The position numbers and the translations under genes are program-made. Below, one piece after another: positions 9,424 to 18,662 of a DNA stretch of 64,000 bases. A model generated the notes under the pieces. That model did not search any database, was not told the DNA's origin, and saw only the letters and a program-made list of their open reading frames with translations. How positions within the stretch are numbered: position 1 is the stretch's first letter; every line of letters begins with the position of its first letter. This stretch comes from Rhizobium sp. CF122 (GTDB lineage: Bacteria > Pseudomonadota > Alphaproteobacteria > Rhizobiales > Rhizobiaceae), in contig NZ_AKKA01000075.1 in the NCBI RefSeq assembly GCF_000282035.1, forward strand, positions 1 to 64,000, written 5' to 3'.

Positions 9424-10887
9424 TCAACTGATGCCGCCGAGGCAGACGTATTTAATCTCCATAAATTCTTCGATGCCGTATTTTGAGCCCTCTCGCCCCA
9501 GGCCGGAGAGCTTGACGCCGCCAAATGGCGCTTCTGCCGTCGAGATCAGGCCGGTGTTGACGCCGACCATGCCGTATTCGAGGGCCTCGGCCACCCGGAA
9601 GACGCGGGCAAGATCCTTGGCATAAAAGTAGGAGGCCAGGCCAAACTCGGTGTCGTTGGCCTGCGCGATCACGTCGGCCTCATCCTTGAAGCGGAAGAGC
9701 GGCGCCACTGGGCCGAAGGTCTCCTCGCGGGCAACGACCATCTCCTTGGTGACGTTGGCGAGCACCGTCGCCTCATAGAAAGTGCCGCCGAGGGTATGGC
9801 GCTTTCCTCCCTGAACGACGCTCGCCCCCTTGGCGAGTGCATCGGCAACGTGCTCCTCGACTTTTTCCAGAGCCGGCTGATCGATCAGCGGCCCGAGAAT
9901 GACACCCTCGTCGAAGCCGTTGCCGGTCTTCAGTTTGCCGACGGCGGTCGCAAGCTTCTCGGCAAAGGCATCGTAGACGCCGTCCTGCACGTAGAGCCGG
10001 TTGGCGCACACGCAGGTCTGACCGTTGTTGCGGAACTTGGCGATCAGCGCGCCTTCGACCGCCGCATCGAGATCGGCGTCGTCGAAAACGATGAAGGGGG
10101 CGTTGCCGCCAAGCTCGAGCCCAAGCTTCTTGATCGTCGCAGCGCTCTGCTTGTAAAGCTCGGCGCCGATCTCGGTGGAACCGGTGAAGGTCAACTTGCG
10201 GACGGTCGGGTTGGCGGTCATCTCGGCGCCAATCTCGCGTGCCGAGCCGGTGACGACGGAAAACAGCCCTTTCGGCAGTCCGGCGCGTTCGGCAAGCACG
10301 GCAATCGCAATGGCCGAGAACGGCGTCTGGCTGGCCGGCTTTAGCACCATGGCGCAACCGGCAGCAAAGGCGGGCCCCGCCTTGCGGGTGATCATCGCGT
10401 TCGGGAAATTCCAGGGGGTGATCGCGGCGACTACCCCGATCGGCTGTTTCATCATCATGATGCGCTTATCGGGCTGGTGACCGGGAACCAGATCGCCATA
10501 GACGCGCCGGCCTTCTTCCGCGAACCATTCAATGAAGCTTGCACCGTAGACGATCTCACCGGTCGCTTCGGCAACCGGCTTGCCCTGTTCGAGCGTCAGG
10601 ATGCGGCCGAGGTCATCCTTGTTCTCGATCATCAGCTCGAACCATTTGCGAAGAATGCCCGAACGCTCCTTGGCGGTGCGCGCTGCCCAGCCCTTTTGGG
10701 CAATGCGTGCGGCCTCGATCGCCGCTTTCGTTTCCGCTGCGCCAAGCTTCGGTACGCGGCCGATGATTTCGCCTGTTGCGGGGTTGTTGACTTCGATCGC
10801 ATTCGACGGATCGGCCTCGATCCATTTGTCGCCAATGAGGGCTGCCTGACGAAAGAGTGTCGAGTCCTTGAGGTCCATTTTATCCAT
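9424..10887 (-). CDS. gabD: Succinate-semialdehyde dehydrogenase (NAD(P)+)
   Basis: Oxidises succinic semialdehyde to succinate, the last step of the GABA shunt. The 487-residue aldehyde dehydrogenase has the cofactor-binding PWNFP motif (159-163), general-base Glu258 in LELGG and nucleophile Cys292 in NNGQTCVCANR. The CVCAN form is typical of GabD. A second ATG at 10878 is an equally possible start. No GABA transaminase is next to it, so related aldehyde substrates cannot be excluded. It is a single left-facing gene. Confidence 0.9.
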   Translation of the reverse strand: MDKMDLKDSTLFRQAALIGDKWIEADPSNAIEVNNPATGEIIGRVPKLGAAETKAAIEAARIAQKGWAARTAKERSGILRKWFELMIENKDDLGRILTLEQGKPVAEATGEIVYGASFIEWFAEEGRRVYGDLVPGHQPDKRIMMMKQPIGVVAAITPWNFPNAMITRKAGPAFAAGCAMVLKPASQTPFSAIAIAVLAERAGLPKGLFSVVTGSAREIGAEMTANPTVRKLTFTGSTEIGAELYKQSAATIKKLGLELGGNAPFIVFDDADLDAAVEGALIAKFRNNGQTCVCANRLYVQDGVYDAFAEKLATAVGKLKTGNGFDEGVILGPLIDQPALEKVEEHVADALAKGASVVQGGKRHTLGGTFYEATVLANVTKEMVVAREETFGPVAPLFRFKDEADVIAQANDTEFGLASYFYAKDLARVFRVAEALEYGMVGVNTGLISTAEAPFGGVKLSGLGREGSKYGIEEFMEIKYVCLGGIS

Positions 10888-11073
10888 CCCATCCAGAAAC
10901 TGCGTTGGTCCCGCTTTCTGCGGCCGCTTCGGTAAAGCCTTTACGGCAATGTCGGCATCTTTTCTGCCGTGTCAAACTCCTCCACCTAAAAACGGTCGCA
11001 ACATGCTAACGAGCGGCCGGGCCCACGGGGATGGCAACGCCTTTGGCAGCCTAAATGCAGGCGCATGATTTTC

Positions 11074-11100
11074 GGGAACCTTTCCGATCAAGCCCCATCT
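11074..11100 (+). promoter_or_regulatory. Putative autoregulated ECF promoter
   Basis: GGGAACC (11074-11080), 16 bases, then ATCT (11097-11100), just ahead of the ECF sigma gene. The same layout recurs at 11824-11850 ahead of the DUF4142 gene, so this is probably the target site of the sigma factor itself. Confidence 0.55.
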
Positions 11101-11123
11101 ATAGCCATGCTAAGGAGGTGACG

Positions 11124-11819
11124 ATGTCGCACATTCGAACCGATCGGGCAGAAGCACTCGATACGCTCGCCGATGTCGAGCTGGCGCGTCGCGCGGTTGC
11201 ACGCGATCGCCACGCATTTCGCGCAATCATGACGTCTCACAATCAGCGGCTTTTCAGGCTCGCAAGAAGCATCGTTCGCAACGACAGCGAAGCCGAAGAT
11301 GTTGTTCAGGAAGCCTATGTGCTGGGGTTTGCACATCTCGATCGCTTCCGGGGAGATGCGTCGCTGGCGACCTGGCTATCACGCATTGTGATCAACGAGG
11401 CACTCGGGCGTCTGCGAAAAAAACGGCGGACGACGGGCTTGGTGAGTTCGATGGAGCAAAGCGGTGGAGCGACGATCGTCCAATTTCCTGTCGACAACCC
11501 CAGTGGCGATCCGGAGCGGACGATGGCGCAGCGACAAATCTTGCAGCTGGTCGAGCAGGCAACCGATGCGCTTCCCGATATCTATCGAACCGTCTTTGTC
11601 GCCCGAGTCATCGAGGGGCTGAGCATGGAGGAGACGGCTGCGCTGCTTGGCCTACGGGCCGGGACCGTCAAGACCCGGTTGCATCGTGCCAGACGCCTGG
11701 TGCGGGAGCGCCTCGACGAGCAGATCGGTCCCGTGCTCCTTTCCGCATTTCCCTTTGCCGGTCGCCGTTGCGAGCGTCTGACGGCCGCCGTGATGAGCCG
11801 TCTCGGCTTTCCCGATTAA
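11124..11819 (+). CDS. ECF-type RNA polymerase sigma factor
   Basis: 231-residue extracytoplasmic-function sigma factor. Sigma region 2 covers about residues 30-100 (includes AEDVVQEAYVLGF) and region 4 about 145-200 (SMEETAALLGLRAGTVKTRLHRARR, a helix-turn-helix). The ATG at 11124 follows an AAGGAGG site; a longer in-frame start at 11055 lacks one and would overlap the promoter. No anti-sigma factor with the usual zinc-finger motif is adjacent. The next two genes encode exported proteins, one with the same promoter-like motif, so they are likely targets. Confidence 0.93.
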   Translation: MSHIRTDRAEALDTLADVELARRAVARDRHAFRAIMTSHNQRLFRLARSIVRNDSEAEDVVQEAYVLGFAHLDRFRGDASLATWLSRIVINEALGRLRKKRRTTGLVSSMEQSGGATIVQFPVDNPSGDPERTMAQRQILQLVEQATDALPDIYRTVFVARVIEGLSMEETAALLGLRAGTVKTRLHRARRLVRERLDEQIGPVLLSAFPFAGRRCERLTAAVMSRLGFPD

Positions 11820-11823
11820 TCGC

Positions 11824-11850
11824 GGGAACCTAAGCGTCGGGCCGGCATCC
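11824..11850 (+). promoter_or_regulatory. Putative ECF promoter ahead of DUF4142 gene
   Basis: GGGAACC (11824-11830), 16 bases, then ATCC (11847-11850). The geometry matches the site ahead of the ECF sigma gene. It starts just beyond the sigma stop codon and ends 56 bp before the next start. Confidence 0.55.
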
Positions 11851-11906
11851 AATGTTCGTTCCAGAAAACAACGCCCAGCCTCGCCGGCTCGGGCCAAGGA
11901 GGTTCC

Positions 11907-12431
11907 ATGCATACCCGACAGATGACAACCTTGACCGCGCTTTGCCTACTCGCAATTGCGCCATCGGCATGGGCCGCGGACAAACCGACGGACCCGCAGA
12001 TCGCTCATATCGCCTATACAGCCGGTGTCATCGACGTAGAGGCAGCAAAACTTGCGATCTCGAAATCCAAGAACAAGGACGTTGTTGCCTTCGCTGAGGA
12101 CATGGTGCGAGACCATGAGGCCGTGAATACGCAGGCTCTCGCATTGGTCAAGAAGCTCAAGGTTACGCCTGAGGACAACGCTACGAGCAAGGCGCTGGCC
12201 AAGGATGCGACCGATGAGCGGGCGAAACTCGCCAAGCTCAACGGCGCGAGCTTCGACAAGGCCTACGTCGCCAACGAAGTCGCCTACCACAAGCAGGTCA
12301 ACGGCGCGCTCGAGACGCTGTTGATCCCCTCGGCGAGCAATGCCGAACTCAAGGAACTGCTCGAAACCGGTCTGAAAATCTTCCAGGGCCACCAGCAGCA
12401 CGCCGAGCACGTCGCTGCCAACCTCAAATAG
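11907..12431 (+). CDS. DUF4142 domain exported protein
   Basis: 174-residue protein with a signal peptide (cleavage after ...APSAWA, about residue 23) and one DUF4142 domain, a ferritin-like helical family common in alphaproteobacterial periplasms and of unsettled function. Helices with conserved His residues are visible (MVRDHEAVN near 68, HQQHAEHV near 165), but no clear metal site can be claimed. The ATG follows a strong AAGGAGG. It is followed 11 bp later by the cupredoxin gene, with which it probably forms an operon. Confidence 0.9.
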   Translation: MHTRQMTTLTALCLLAIAPSAWAADKPTDPQIAHIAYTAGVIDVEAAKLAISKSKNKDVVAFAEDMVRDHEAVNTQALALVKKLKVTPEDNATSKALAKDATDERAKLAKLNGASFDKAYVANEVAYHKQVNGALETLLIPSASNAELKELLETGLKIFQGHQQHAEHVAANLK

Positions 12432-12442
12432 GAGATTTCGAC

Positions 12443-12760
12443 ATGCTGCGACGGCATCTGTGGATTGCTGCGGTATTGGCGTTGACAACAGGTGTCGTTC
12501 CGGCGCGGGCGGAAACAGTCACGGTGACAATCGAAAAGGTGATGTTTTCGCCCGCCGAGATTAGCGCAAGGCCAGGCGACACCATTGAATGGATCAACAA
12601 GGACATTCTTGCCCATACGGCGACCATGAAGGGAGCCTGGGAGGTGGTCATTCCTCCCGGCAAATCGGGACGTGTGGTGCTGAAGGCAACCACCCCGGTC
12701 GACTACTATTGTCGCTTTCATCCGAACATGAAGGGTCGGATCTCGATGCCGGCACAATAG
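12443..12760 (+). CDS. Cupredoxin (blue-copper) periplasmic protein
   Basis: 105-residue exported cupredoxin, about 82 residues when mature after cleavage near ARA-ET (residue 23). Type-1 copper ligands are all present: His58, Cys90, His93 and Met96 in YYCRFHPNM. It is related to amicyanin and pseudoazurin and should transfer single electrons in the periplasm. The partner is unknown. Together with the DUF4142 protein and the ECF sigma factor it suggests a copper, redox or envelope stress response. Confidence 0.9.
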   Translation: MLRRHLWIAAVLALTTGVVPARAETVTVTIEKVMFSPAEISARPGDTIEWINKDILAHTATMKGAWEVVIPPGKSGRVVLKATTPVDYYCRFHPNMKGRISMPAQ

Positions 12761-12867
12761 TGGGGTAAGGGCAGCGCTGCGTCCACGGAGAGACTCTCCG
12801 CTGTCATGTCCGCCGTCGCCCGATAAACCGTCTTCGCTCGGCGCTTGCGCTGCCCTATACAGCTGTC

Positions 12868-13455
12868 ATGTATTCGCTGGAACGAACCACATCCCTTGAG
12901 CAGATCGTGAAAAAGAGCCGGTTTCTGGCGATCGGCGTACCGATCGCCAGTGAGCTCGAAGCGAAGGAGGCGCTTGCGGCGCACTCCCAGGCCGATGCAA
13001 ACCACAACTGCTGGGCTTGGCGTATCGGTCAGGCGTACCGCTTCAGCGATGACGGCGAGCCAAGTGGAACAGCCGGAAAACCCATACTGCAGGCGATTGA
13101 CGGACAATCGCTGGACAAGGTCATGGTTATCGTGACGCGCTGGTTTGGCGGCGTTCTTCTTGGCACCGGTGGATTGATCCGCGCCTATGGCGGCACGGCC
13201 GCCGCCTGCCTCCGGGCCGGCGAGCTCGTCGAGCTCGTTCCAACGTTGCAAGCAACGATCCGCGCCGGGTTCTCCGACCTTGCCATCCTCAAGGCAAGGC
13301 TCACCGCTTTCGAAGGCGTGCAGATCCTGAGCGAGACATTCTCTGGCGCGGGTGCGGAGATCACTGCCAGCTTTCCCGAAGCAAAGTCAGAGGAAATTGC
13401 CCAGCTGATCGCCGATACGACAAGCGGACGCAGCGGGCTCGCCCTAAAGCAATAG
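12868..13455 (+). CDS. IMPACT (YigZ) family protein
   Basis: 195-residue YigZ/IMPACT-family protein. The N-terminal domain carries the family signature (RFSDDGEPSGTAGKPI near residue 60 and VTRWFGGVLLGTGGLIRAY near 90), followed by the small C-terminal YigZ domain. Bacterial members are poorly characterised; a link to translation or tRNA-like fold binding is known only for eukaryotic relatives. The start has no strong ribosome site. It is a single gene, converging with the oxidoreductase at 13470. Confidence 0.9.
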   Translation: MYSLERTTSLEQIVKKSRFLAIGVPIASELEAKEALAAHSQADANHNCWAWRIGQAYRFSDDGEPSGTAGKPILQAIDGQSLDKVMVIVTRWFGGVLLGTGGLIRAYGGTAAACLRAGELVELVPTLQATIRAGFSDLAILKARLTAFEGVQILSETFSGAGAEITASFPEAKSEEIAQLIADTTSGRSGLALKQ

Positions 13456-13469
13456 ACGGGCGCGAGAGT

Positions 13470-14492
13470 CTAACGCCAGCCGAGGGCAGGGGCTACGTGC
13501 TTGAGGATCGCCTCGATCACATGGGCGTTGTAGTCGACGCCAAGCTGATTGGGGACGGTCAGCAGCAGGGTATCGGCTTCGGCAATCGCTTGGTCTTCGG
13601 CGAGCTGTTTGACCAGCGCTTCCGGTTCGGCCGCGTAGGAGCGGCCAAAGATGGCCTTGGTGTTTTCGTCGATATAGCCGATCGAATCCTGTTCCTTGCC
13701 GCCGCGACCGAAATAGGCGCGGTCGCGATCGTCGACGAGCGCGAAGATGCTGCGGCTGACCGATACGCGCGGCGTGCGACTATGGCCGGCTTCTTTCCAT
13801 GCCTCGCGGTACGCACGGATTTGCGCGGCCTGCTGGACGTGGAAGGGTTCGCCCGTTTCGTCATCCTTCAACGTCGAACTTTGCAGATTCATGCCGAGCT
13901 TGGCTGCCCAGACGGCGGTTGCGTTGGATCCGGCACCCCACCAGATGCGGTCGCGCAATCCTTCCGAATAGGGCTCAAGGCGCAGCAGGCCGGGTGGGTT
14001 GGGGAACATCGGACGCGGGTTCGGTTGGGCAAAGCCTTCACCTTTCAGCGCTTCCAGGAACACTTCGGCATGGCCACGGCCCATATCGGCATCTGTCGAG
14101 CCGTCCTGCGGTTGGTAGCCGAAATAGCGCCAGCCATCGATGACCTGCTCGGGCGAACCGCGGCTGATGCCGAGTTGCAGGCGCCCGCCTGCGATCAGAT
14201 CCGCGGCCCCGGCGTCCTCAGCCATATAAAGCGGGTTTTCGTAGCGCATGTCGATGACCGCGGTACCGATTTCGATGGTCTTCGTCTTGGCGCCGACTGC
14301 AGCCAGCAAGGGGAACGGGGAGGCAAGCTGCCGAGCAAAATGGTGGACGCGGAAATAGGCACCATCCGCACCAAGTTCTTCGGCGGCAACGGCGAGGTCG
14401 ATCGATTGGAGCAGCGCGTCGCCTGCGGAGCGGGTCTGCGACTGGGGCGAAGGCGTCCAGTGGCCGAAAGAGAGAAAGCCGATTTTCTTCAT
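13470..14492 (-). CDS. LLM-class flavin-dependent oxidoreductase
   Basis: 340-residue bacterial luciferase-like monooxygenase fold enzyme that would use reduced flavin supplied by a partner reductase. Family features are the N-terminal beta strand KKIGFLSFGHW, the GADGAYFRVHHF segment (about 41-52) and GRLQLGISRGSPEQV (about 102-116). The substrate cannot be told from sequence. It lies 144 bp downstream of the drug exporter and may be cotranscribed. Confidence 0.87.
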   Translation of the reverse strand: MKKIGFLSFGHWTPSPQSQTRSAGDALLQSIDLAVAAEELGADGAYFRVHHFARQLASPFPLLAAVGAKTKTIEIGTAVIDMRYENPLYMAEDAGAADLIAGGRLQLGISRGSPEQVIDGWRYFGYQPQDGSTDADMGRGHAEVFLEALKGEGFAQPNPRPMFPNPPGLLRLEPYSEGLRDRIWWGAGSNATAVWAAKLGMNLQSSTLKDDETGEPFHVQQAAQIRAYREAWKEAGHSRTPRVSVSRSIFALVDDRDRAYFGRGGKEQDSIGYIDENTKAIFGRSYAAEPEALVKQLAEDQAIAEADTLLLTVPNQLGVDYNAHVIEAILKHVAPALGWR

Positions 14493-14636
14493 GATTTTGC
14501 CCGTTGGATATCACGGTTTGCCGTGGGATTTGCGATTGGTTTAACATGGGAAGCGGCATCTGCCACGAAAAGACGACTAAACGCTCTGTTCACTCTTTGA
14601 TGTTGGCATCGCCAAACGAAAGGCCCTCCCGCAATT

Positions 14637-16181
14637 TCATTGCGGCGGAGCGACCGGTCTTGCGAATGGCAGAAAGAGCAGTGCGCAGCCTGTCAGTACG
14701 GCGACGATCAGCCAAGCCTCGTTGATCGCCTGGACGCTTGCTGCCGTCTGCACCAGCGGATCCAGCGCGGCGATGGTGTCGGGACTGAAGGTGCCTGCGC
14801 TGCCGGTGATCGTGCCGGTTGGAGCCCCGACAAACGCTGCTGTGGCTGCGTCGCCGGCTCGCAGTTGATCCCATAGCCTCTGCCCAAGCGGCTCCGACCT
14901 CGTGTAGATGATCGTATCGATCAATGCGATGCCGATCGCCCCACCAAGATTGCGCATCAGATTGAAGAGCCCGCTTGCATCAGGCACCTGCGCCGGCGGC
15001 AAGGTTCCGAGCGCGAGGCGGGTCGGTGGCAGCAGACAGAACATGATCGCTGCGCCGCGCACGACCTGGGGCCAGAACATGGCGTCGTAGTCGGAGCGTG
15101 GATCCTGAAATGCGCTCATCCCCAATCCGATTGCGAACAATACGAAGCCTGCGGCCGAAAGCAGGCGCGGATCCGTTCGCTTTTCCAGCGCAACGGCGAT
15201 CGGCGCGACGATCAGCTGCGTGATACCCGTAACCAGCATCGTCGTCCCGATTTCCAGGGCGTTGTGCCCCCTGATGAAGGCAAGGAAAACCGGCATAAGA
15301 TAGACCGAGCCGAAGAGGCCGATCCCCAGCACGAAACTGAGGGCCGAACCGATCAGGAAATTCCGGTCGTGGAAATGACGCAGGTCGACGATCGGGCGTG
15401 TCCTGCGCAGCGACCGCGATGCAAACGCGGCCCCACAGACCAAGCTTACCACCAGCAGGCTCAGAACATAAGACGAGATCCAGCCGCTCGTCGGCGCTTC
15501 CTTCAGTCCCAACTCGAGGCTCGTCAGTGCCAACGCCATCATGACAAGCGACAGACTATCGAGATTTCGAAGTTCGGAGGTGTCGCCCTTTTGCGGCGGC
15601 AAGAACCGCCACGCCACGAGCGCCGAGACGATCCCGGGGATGATATTGATGAGGAACAGCCAGTGCCACGAGTAGGTCGACGTCAGCCAGCCGCCGATGA
15701 TCGGGCCGACAGTTGGGGCCAGAACCGCCAGTACGCCCGCAATTGTTGTGGCAATTGCCTGCCGCTCGTTTGGAAAGAGGATGAAAACAGCCGAAAACAC
15801 CGCGGGAATCAACGTGCCGCCGGAGAAGCCTTGAAGCGCCCGCCAGGCAACCAGCTCGCTGAAGTCGCTGCTTGCCGCACAGCCGGCGGAAGCGACGACA
15901 AACAGGCCGATGGAGGCGACGAATAACCATCGCATCGTCAAGACGCGCGTCAGCAAGCCGGTCAACGGTATCGCGACCACCTCCGCGATGAGATAGATGG
16001 TCTGGATCCAGCTCATCTGGTCTGGATCGATATTGATGGCCTGCTGGATCGTTGGCAGGGATGTGGCGACGACCTGCACGTCCAGGATCGCCATGAACAT
16101 GCCGACGCACATCGCAATAAAGCCGACCCAAATCACCGCTGAAGGCGAACGAGAGGAGGCCGGCTCAAGGTGTTGCGACAT
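14637..16181 (-). CDS. DHA2-family MFS multidrug exporter (EmrB/QacA type)
   Basis: 514-residue proton-coupled inner-membrane exporter with about 14 spans. The DHA2 signature LDVQVVATSLPTIQ lies in span 1 (about 33-46). Motif C in span 5 appears as APTVGPIIGGW (about 153-163), as in drug/H+ antiporters. No HlyD/EmrA adaptor is adjacent, so it may work alone or with a distant one. Other MFS substrates are possible. Confidence 0.92.
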   Translation of the reverse strand: MSQHLEPASSRSPSAVIWVGFIAMCVGMFMAILDVQVVATSLPTIQQAINIDPDQMSWIQTIYLIAEVVAIPLTGLLTRVLTMRWLFVASIGLFVVASAGCAASSDFSELVAWRALQGFSGGTLIPAVFSAVFILFPNERQAIATTIAGVLAVLAPTVGPIIGGWLTSTYSWHWLFLINIIPGIVSALVAWRFLPPQKGDTSELRNLDSLSLVMMALALTSLELGLKEAPTSGWISSYVLSLLVVSLVCGAAFASRSLRRTRPIVDLRHFHDRNFLIGSALSFVLGIGLFGSVYLMPVFLAFIRGHNALEIGTTMLVTGITQLIVAPIAVALEKRTDPRLLSAAGFVLFAIGLGMSAFQDPRSDYDAMFWPQVVRGAAIMFCLLPPTRLALGTLPPAQVPDASGLFNLMRNLGGAIGIALIDTIIYTRSEPLGQRLWDQLRAGDAATAAFVGAPTGTITGSAGTFSPDTIAALDPLVQTAASVQAINEAWLIVAVLTGCALLFLPFARPVAPPQ

Positions 16182-16231
16182 GCGGTTGCCTTGCGATCAG
16201 GGGTATTTGAGGCGACCCGCGTCGCGGGCCT

Positions 16232-16612
16232 TCATTCAGGGTGGTGGAAAAAGGCTTCCAGGCGATAGCCATCCGGATCGATGACGAATGCTGCATAATA
16301 GAAGGACGCGTACTCGGGACGTATGCCGGGTTCACCATTGTCCGTCCCGCCATTGGCTATACCTTTTGCGTGAAAGCCTCTGACACCTTCCTCGCTGTCG
16401 GCAACAAAACAGAAGTGCAATCCCGACTCCATATCGGGGACAACCGGGCGCTCCGCGAGCTTTATCCAAAGCTGGGGTTGTTCGGCGCCATATCCCAGCC
16501 ACTTGTCACTCGTTGAAAGCCTCGCATAGCCCAAAGGCTCAAGTGCTGCATCGTAGAATTTGCGGGCACGCTCAAGATCGGACACGCCGATAGAAACATG
16601 ATGGAACATCAT
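16232..16612 (-). CDS. VOC family (glyoxalase/bleomycin-resistance fold) protein
   Basis: 126-residue single-domain VOC protein. It opens MMFHHVSIGVSDLERARKFYDAALEPLGY, the usual beta-alpha-beta start with a metal-ligand His, and ends with the DPDGYRLEAFFH motif whose Glu is the typical second ligand. The ATG follows AGGAGGA. Activity is unknown; in rhizobia such genes are annotated as glyoxalase-like. It is 50 bp upstream of the exporter, on the same strand. Confidence 0.88.
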   Translation of the reverse strand: MMFHHVSIGVSDLERARKFYDAALEPLGYARLSTSDKWLGYGAEQPQLWIKLAERPVVPDMESGLHFCFVADSEEGVRGFHAKGIANGGTDNGEPGIRPEYASFYYAAFVIDPDGYRLEAFFHHPE

Positions 16613-16902
16613 TCCTCCTTCTAGGCGCGGCAGTCATTCGCAGTCGAGCCGCTGCCGATGGCTGCTCGCAGACTGTACAGCGTGATATCTGTAAAGCAAA
16701 TGACTGCTCCCGATTGTCGGTCTTGGCGCCGACTTGATCTATCGAGGACGCGGCCAAGGGTGTTGAACTGGGCTAGCCAGGGCGCAACGACCGAGGCCCA
16801 CCGCTTCGCGTCATCTGCAAAGCGGCGGGCCCCGGGCCGGTTGAAGGGATGTTGGCATTTCCGCGTTTGCCCCCAGCTGCGATACGCGGACGGTACTCGG
16901 TA

Positions 16903-17124
16903 CTAGTTTGCCGTAACCCTTCGAGCGAGAGCCATTACGTAGTCATCGGCGATATCGGCCAAGGTCAGGGCAACCTCCGATTCCTTCCAACCGGCAGCAA
17001 CGGCTCGCTGCACGAAAGCCCGAAAGGCCTGTGCAAGGACTTCCTCGCGCTCGACGACGCGGTAAGGATCATTCGCAGGATATCGAGGATTGCTGATCTG
17101 GATCGTAGGATTGGTCGGTTCCAT
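16903..17124 (-). CDS. Small conserved-looking protein of unknown function
   Basis: 73-residue soluble protein (MEPTNPTIQISNPRYP...). It has an amphipathic helical C-terminal part (VVEREEVLAQAFRAFVQRAV, then ADIADDYVMALA). I recognise no domain. Codon use is like its neighbours, and the protein-like composition favours a real gene. It stands alone between the VOC protein and the AraC regulator. Confidence 0.6.
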   Translation of the reverse strand: MEPTNPTIQISNPRYPANDPYRVVEREEVLAQAFRAFVQRAVAAGWKESEVALTLADIADDYVMALARRVTAN

Positions 17125-17432
17125 GACATGCCCCTGAAAGTTGCTTCATTGACGAAGGGAGCGCATTTGCTGTGCGTTCCGTCTGACTGACTGCACTGCG
17201 ATTATGCTTCTTTATTAAGGGCTTACGGGGTCCCTGTCGTTAGCTGCGCATCCAGAAACTTGCAGCAGCGTCCATTTCTGCTGCCTTTGGTAGTGCCCCA
17301 GCGGCTCTCGCCATGATTGATTTTGGCACACGGATGGGCGTGACGCGGCGATCAGAGTGGTCGAACGGGTGGGGGCTGTCAGCCTTCGGCATCCTGCCGA
17401 TGGCCGCTTTAACGCGACCGGAATGGCAGCGC
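17125..17432. other. Intergenic region
   Basis: About 308 bp between the small protein and the AraC-family gene. Only short overlapping frames without homology were seen, and no convincing repeat, terminator or RNA. Confidence 0.5.
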
Positions 17433-18614
17433 TCAGGCGCGGCGGGCGTGCCCGAGTGTTTTCAGCCACGTGTCGAAGGATTGAGCGCTCTCGGCCTCGG
17501 ACTCGGGCTCGACCGAGTGCCCGAGATAAGAGGGCATGGCCACGTGCCTCGCCTCGCGCGGGCTGTAGCCGAATTCCTTGCTGAAGGCGCGGCTGAAATG
17601 CGCGGCTGAGGAAAAACCTGCTGCAAAGGCGATATCGACGATCTGTTGCCGGTTGGACGTATCACTCAAAGCGGCGTGTGCGGACAAAAGCCGGCGTCGC
17701 TGAATATAGTGATGCACGCCGCCGTCCGGTTCGAAAGCCTGATAGAGCCGCGTGCGCGAGACGCCCAATTCCCGGCACAAACGGTCGGTTGTCAGGTCGG
17801 ACGACATCAAATTGTGCTGGACGAAGTGGTAGACGCGCTCCTTCAGCGGCAGATTGTTGTGCGGCTCTGGCGATGAGAGGTGTGCTGACGACGACGAAAC
17901 CCAGGTCAGGATCATGTCACGGATGGTCTGGACGACATGCGGAAGATCAACCTCCGCCAGCTGCGCGAGCTTCGCCTCCACGCCGTCCAGATAGTCGATC
18001 AGGAGCTTGGCACGCGTTCCGGAAAGCGCGATGTTGTTCTTGATCTCGGTGGAGGCGGGATGGAGCAGTTCCCGAGGCAGATACAGGGACAGGGTTTGGG
18101 CGTCCGTCGATCGACCGCGAAAGGGATGCCCCAAACTGCGCAACTCCACCTTTCCAGGTTCGCCCTCGGAAACGTGTCCACCGACTTCCGTCCATGTCCG
18201 GCCGCTGCGCAATACAGAAATATGCCAGTGATCGATAGGGCTTGACCTCACCTTCGCTTCCGAACGCATGTAGCTATGGGCGGGGGTGTTTTGCTGCACG
18301 ATGAGCATGCCGCCGAGGTTCCAGGCCGCGTGGTCGGCCACAAAGCCCATGGGAGAACCATCCGGGCGCCTGATATCGACAAGCGGCGCGACGTAAGACT
18401 GCCAGGCGGCAAATTGCTGTTCCGGTTCGAGGTCGCGCGTGGAAAACCGCAACGGCTTCAATGCTGGTGGTGGTGCGGGCTGCTCTTCTTGTGGTTTCGT
18501 CTCGCGAGGAAAGCGACGACGTTCCATCTGCACAGCCCTGCCGTCGTCACCGACGCCGGCATCGGATGGTGCGGGGGAGGAGCGAGATCGTTCGTCTGGC
18601 AATTCGGCCTCCAT
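17433..18614 (-). CDS. AraC-family transcriptional regulator
   Basis: 393-residue regulator. Residues about 55-225 form an AraC-binding-like N-terminal domain, and about 275-375 a typical two-helix-turn-helix AraC domain (LCRELGVSRTRLYQAF and IVDIAFAAGFSSAAHFSRAFSKEFG). The first 29 residues are Pro/Arg/Ser-rich, so a start at 18527 (MERRRFPRE) is also possible; neither has a strong ribosome site. It lies 48 bp behind the last gene of the partner-switch operon and could be its seventh member or a separate unit. The ligand is unknown. Confidence 0.88.
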   Translation of the reverse strand: MEAELPDERSRSSPAPSDAGVGDDGRAVQMERRRFPRETKPQEEQPAPPPALKPLRFSTRDLEPEQQFAAWQSYVAPLVDIRRPDGSPMGFVADHAAWNLGGMLIVQQNTPAHSYMRSEAKVRSSPIDHWHISVLRSGRTWTEVGGHVSEGEPGKVELRSLGHPFRGRSTDAQTLSLYLPRELLHPASTEIKNNIALSGTRAKLLIDYLDGVEAKLAQLAEVDLPHVVQTIRDMILTWVSSSSAHLSSPEPHNNLPLKERVYHFVQHNLMSSDLTTDRLCRELGVSRTRLYQAFEPDGGVHHYIQRRRLLSAHAALSDTSNRQQIVDIAFAAGFSSAAHFSRAFSKEFGYSPREARHVAMPSYLGHSVEPESEAESAQSFDTWLKTLGHARRA

Positions 18615-18662
18615 TATCGATCAGGCGAGCACTGCCCTTTCTTTTCACTTAGTCGTACGCCG

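Noticed and set aside
13497-14600. 367-codon open frame on the plus strand
   Set aside because: Antisense shadow of the LLM-class oxidoreductase; no recognisable domain.
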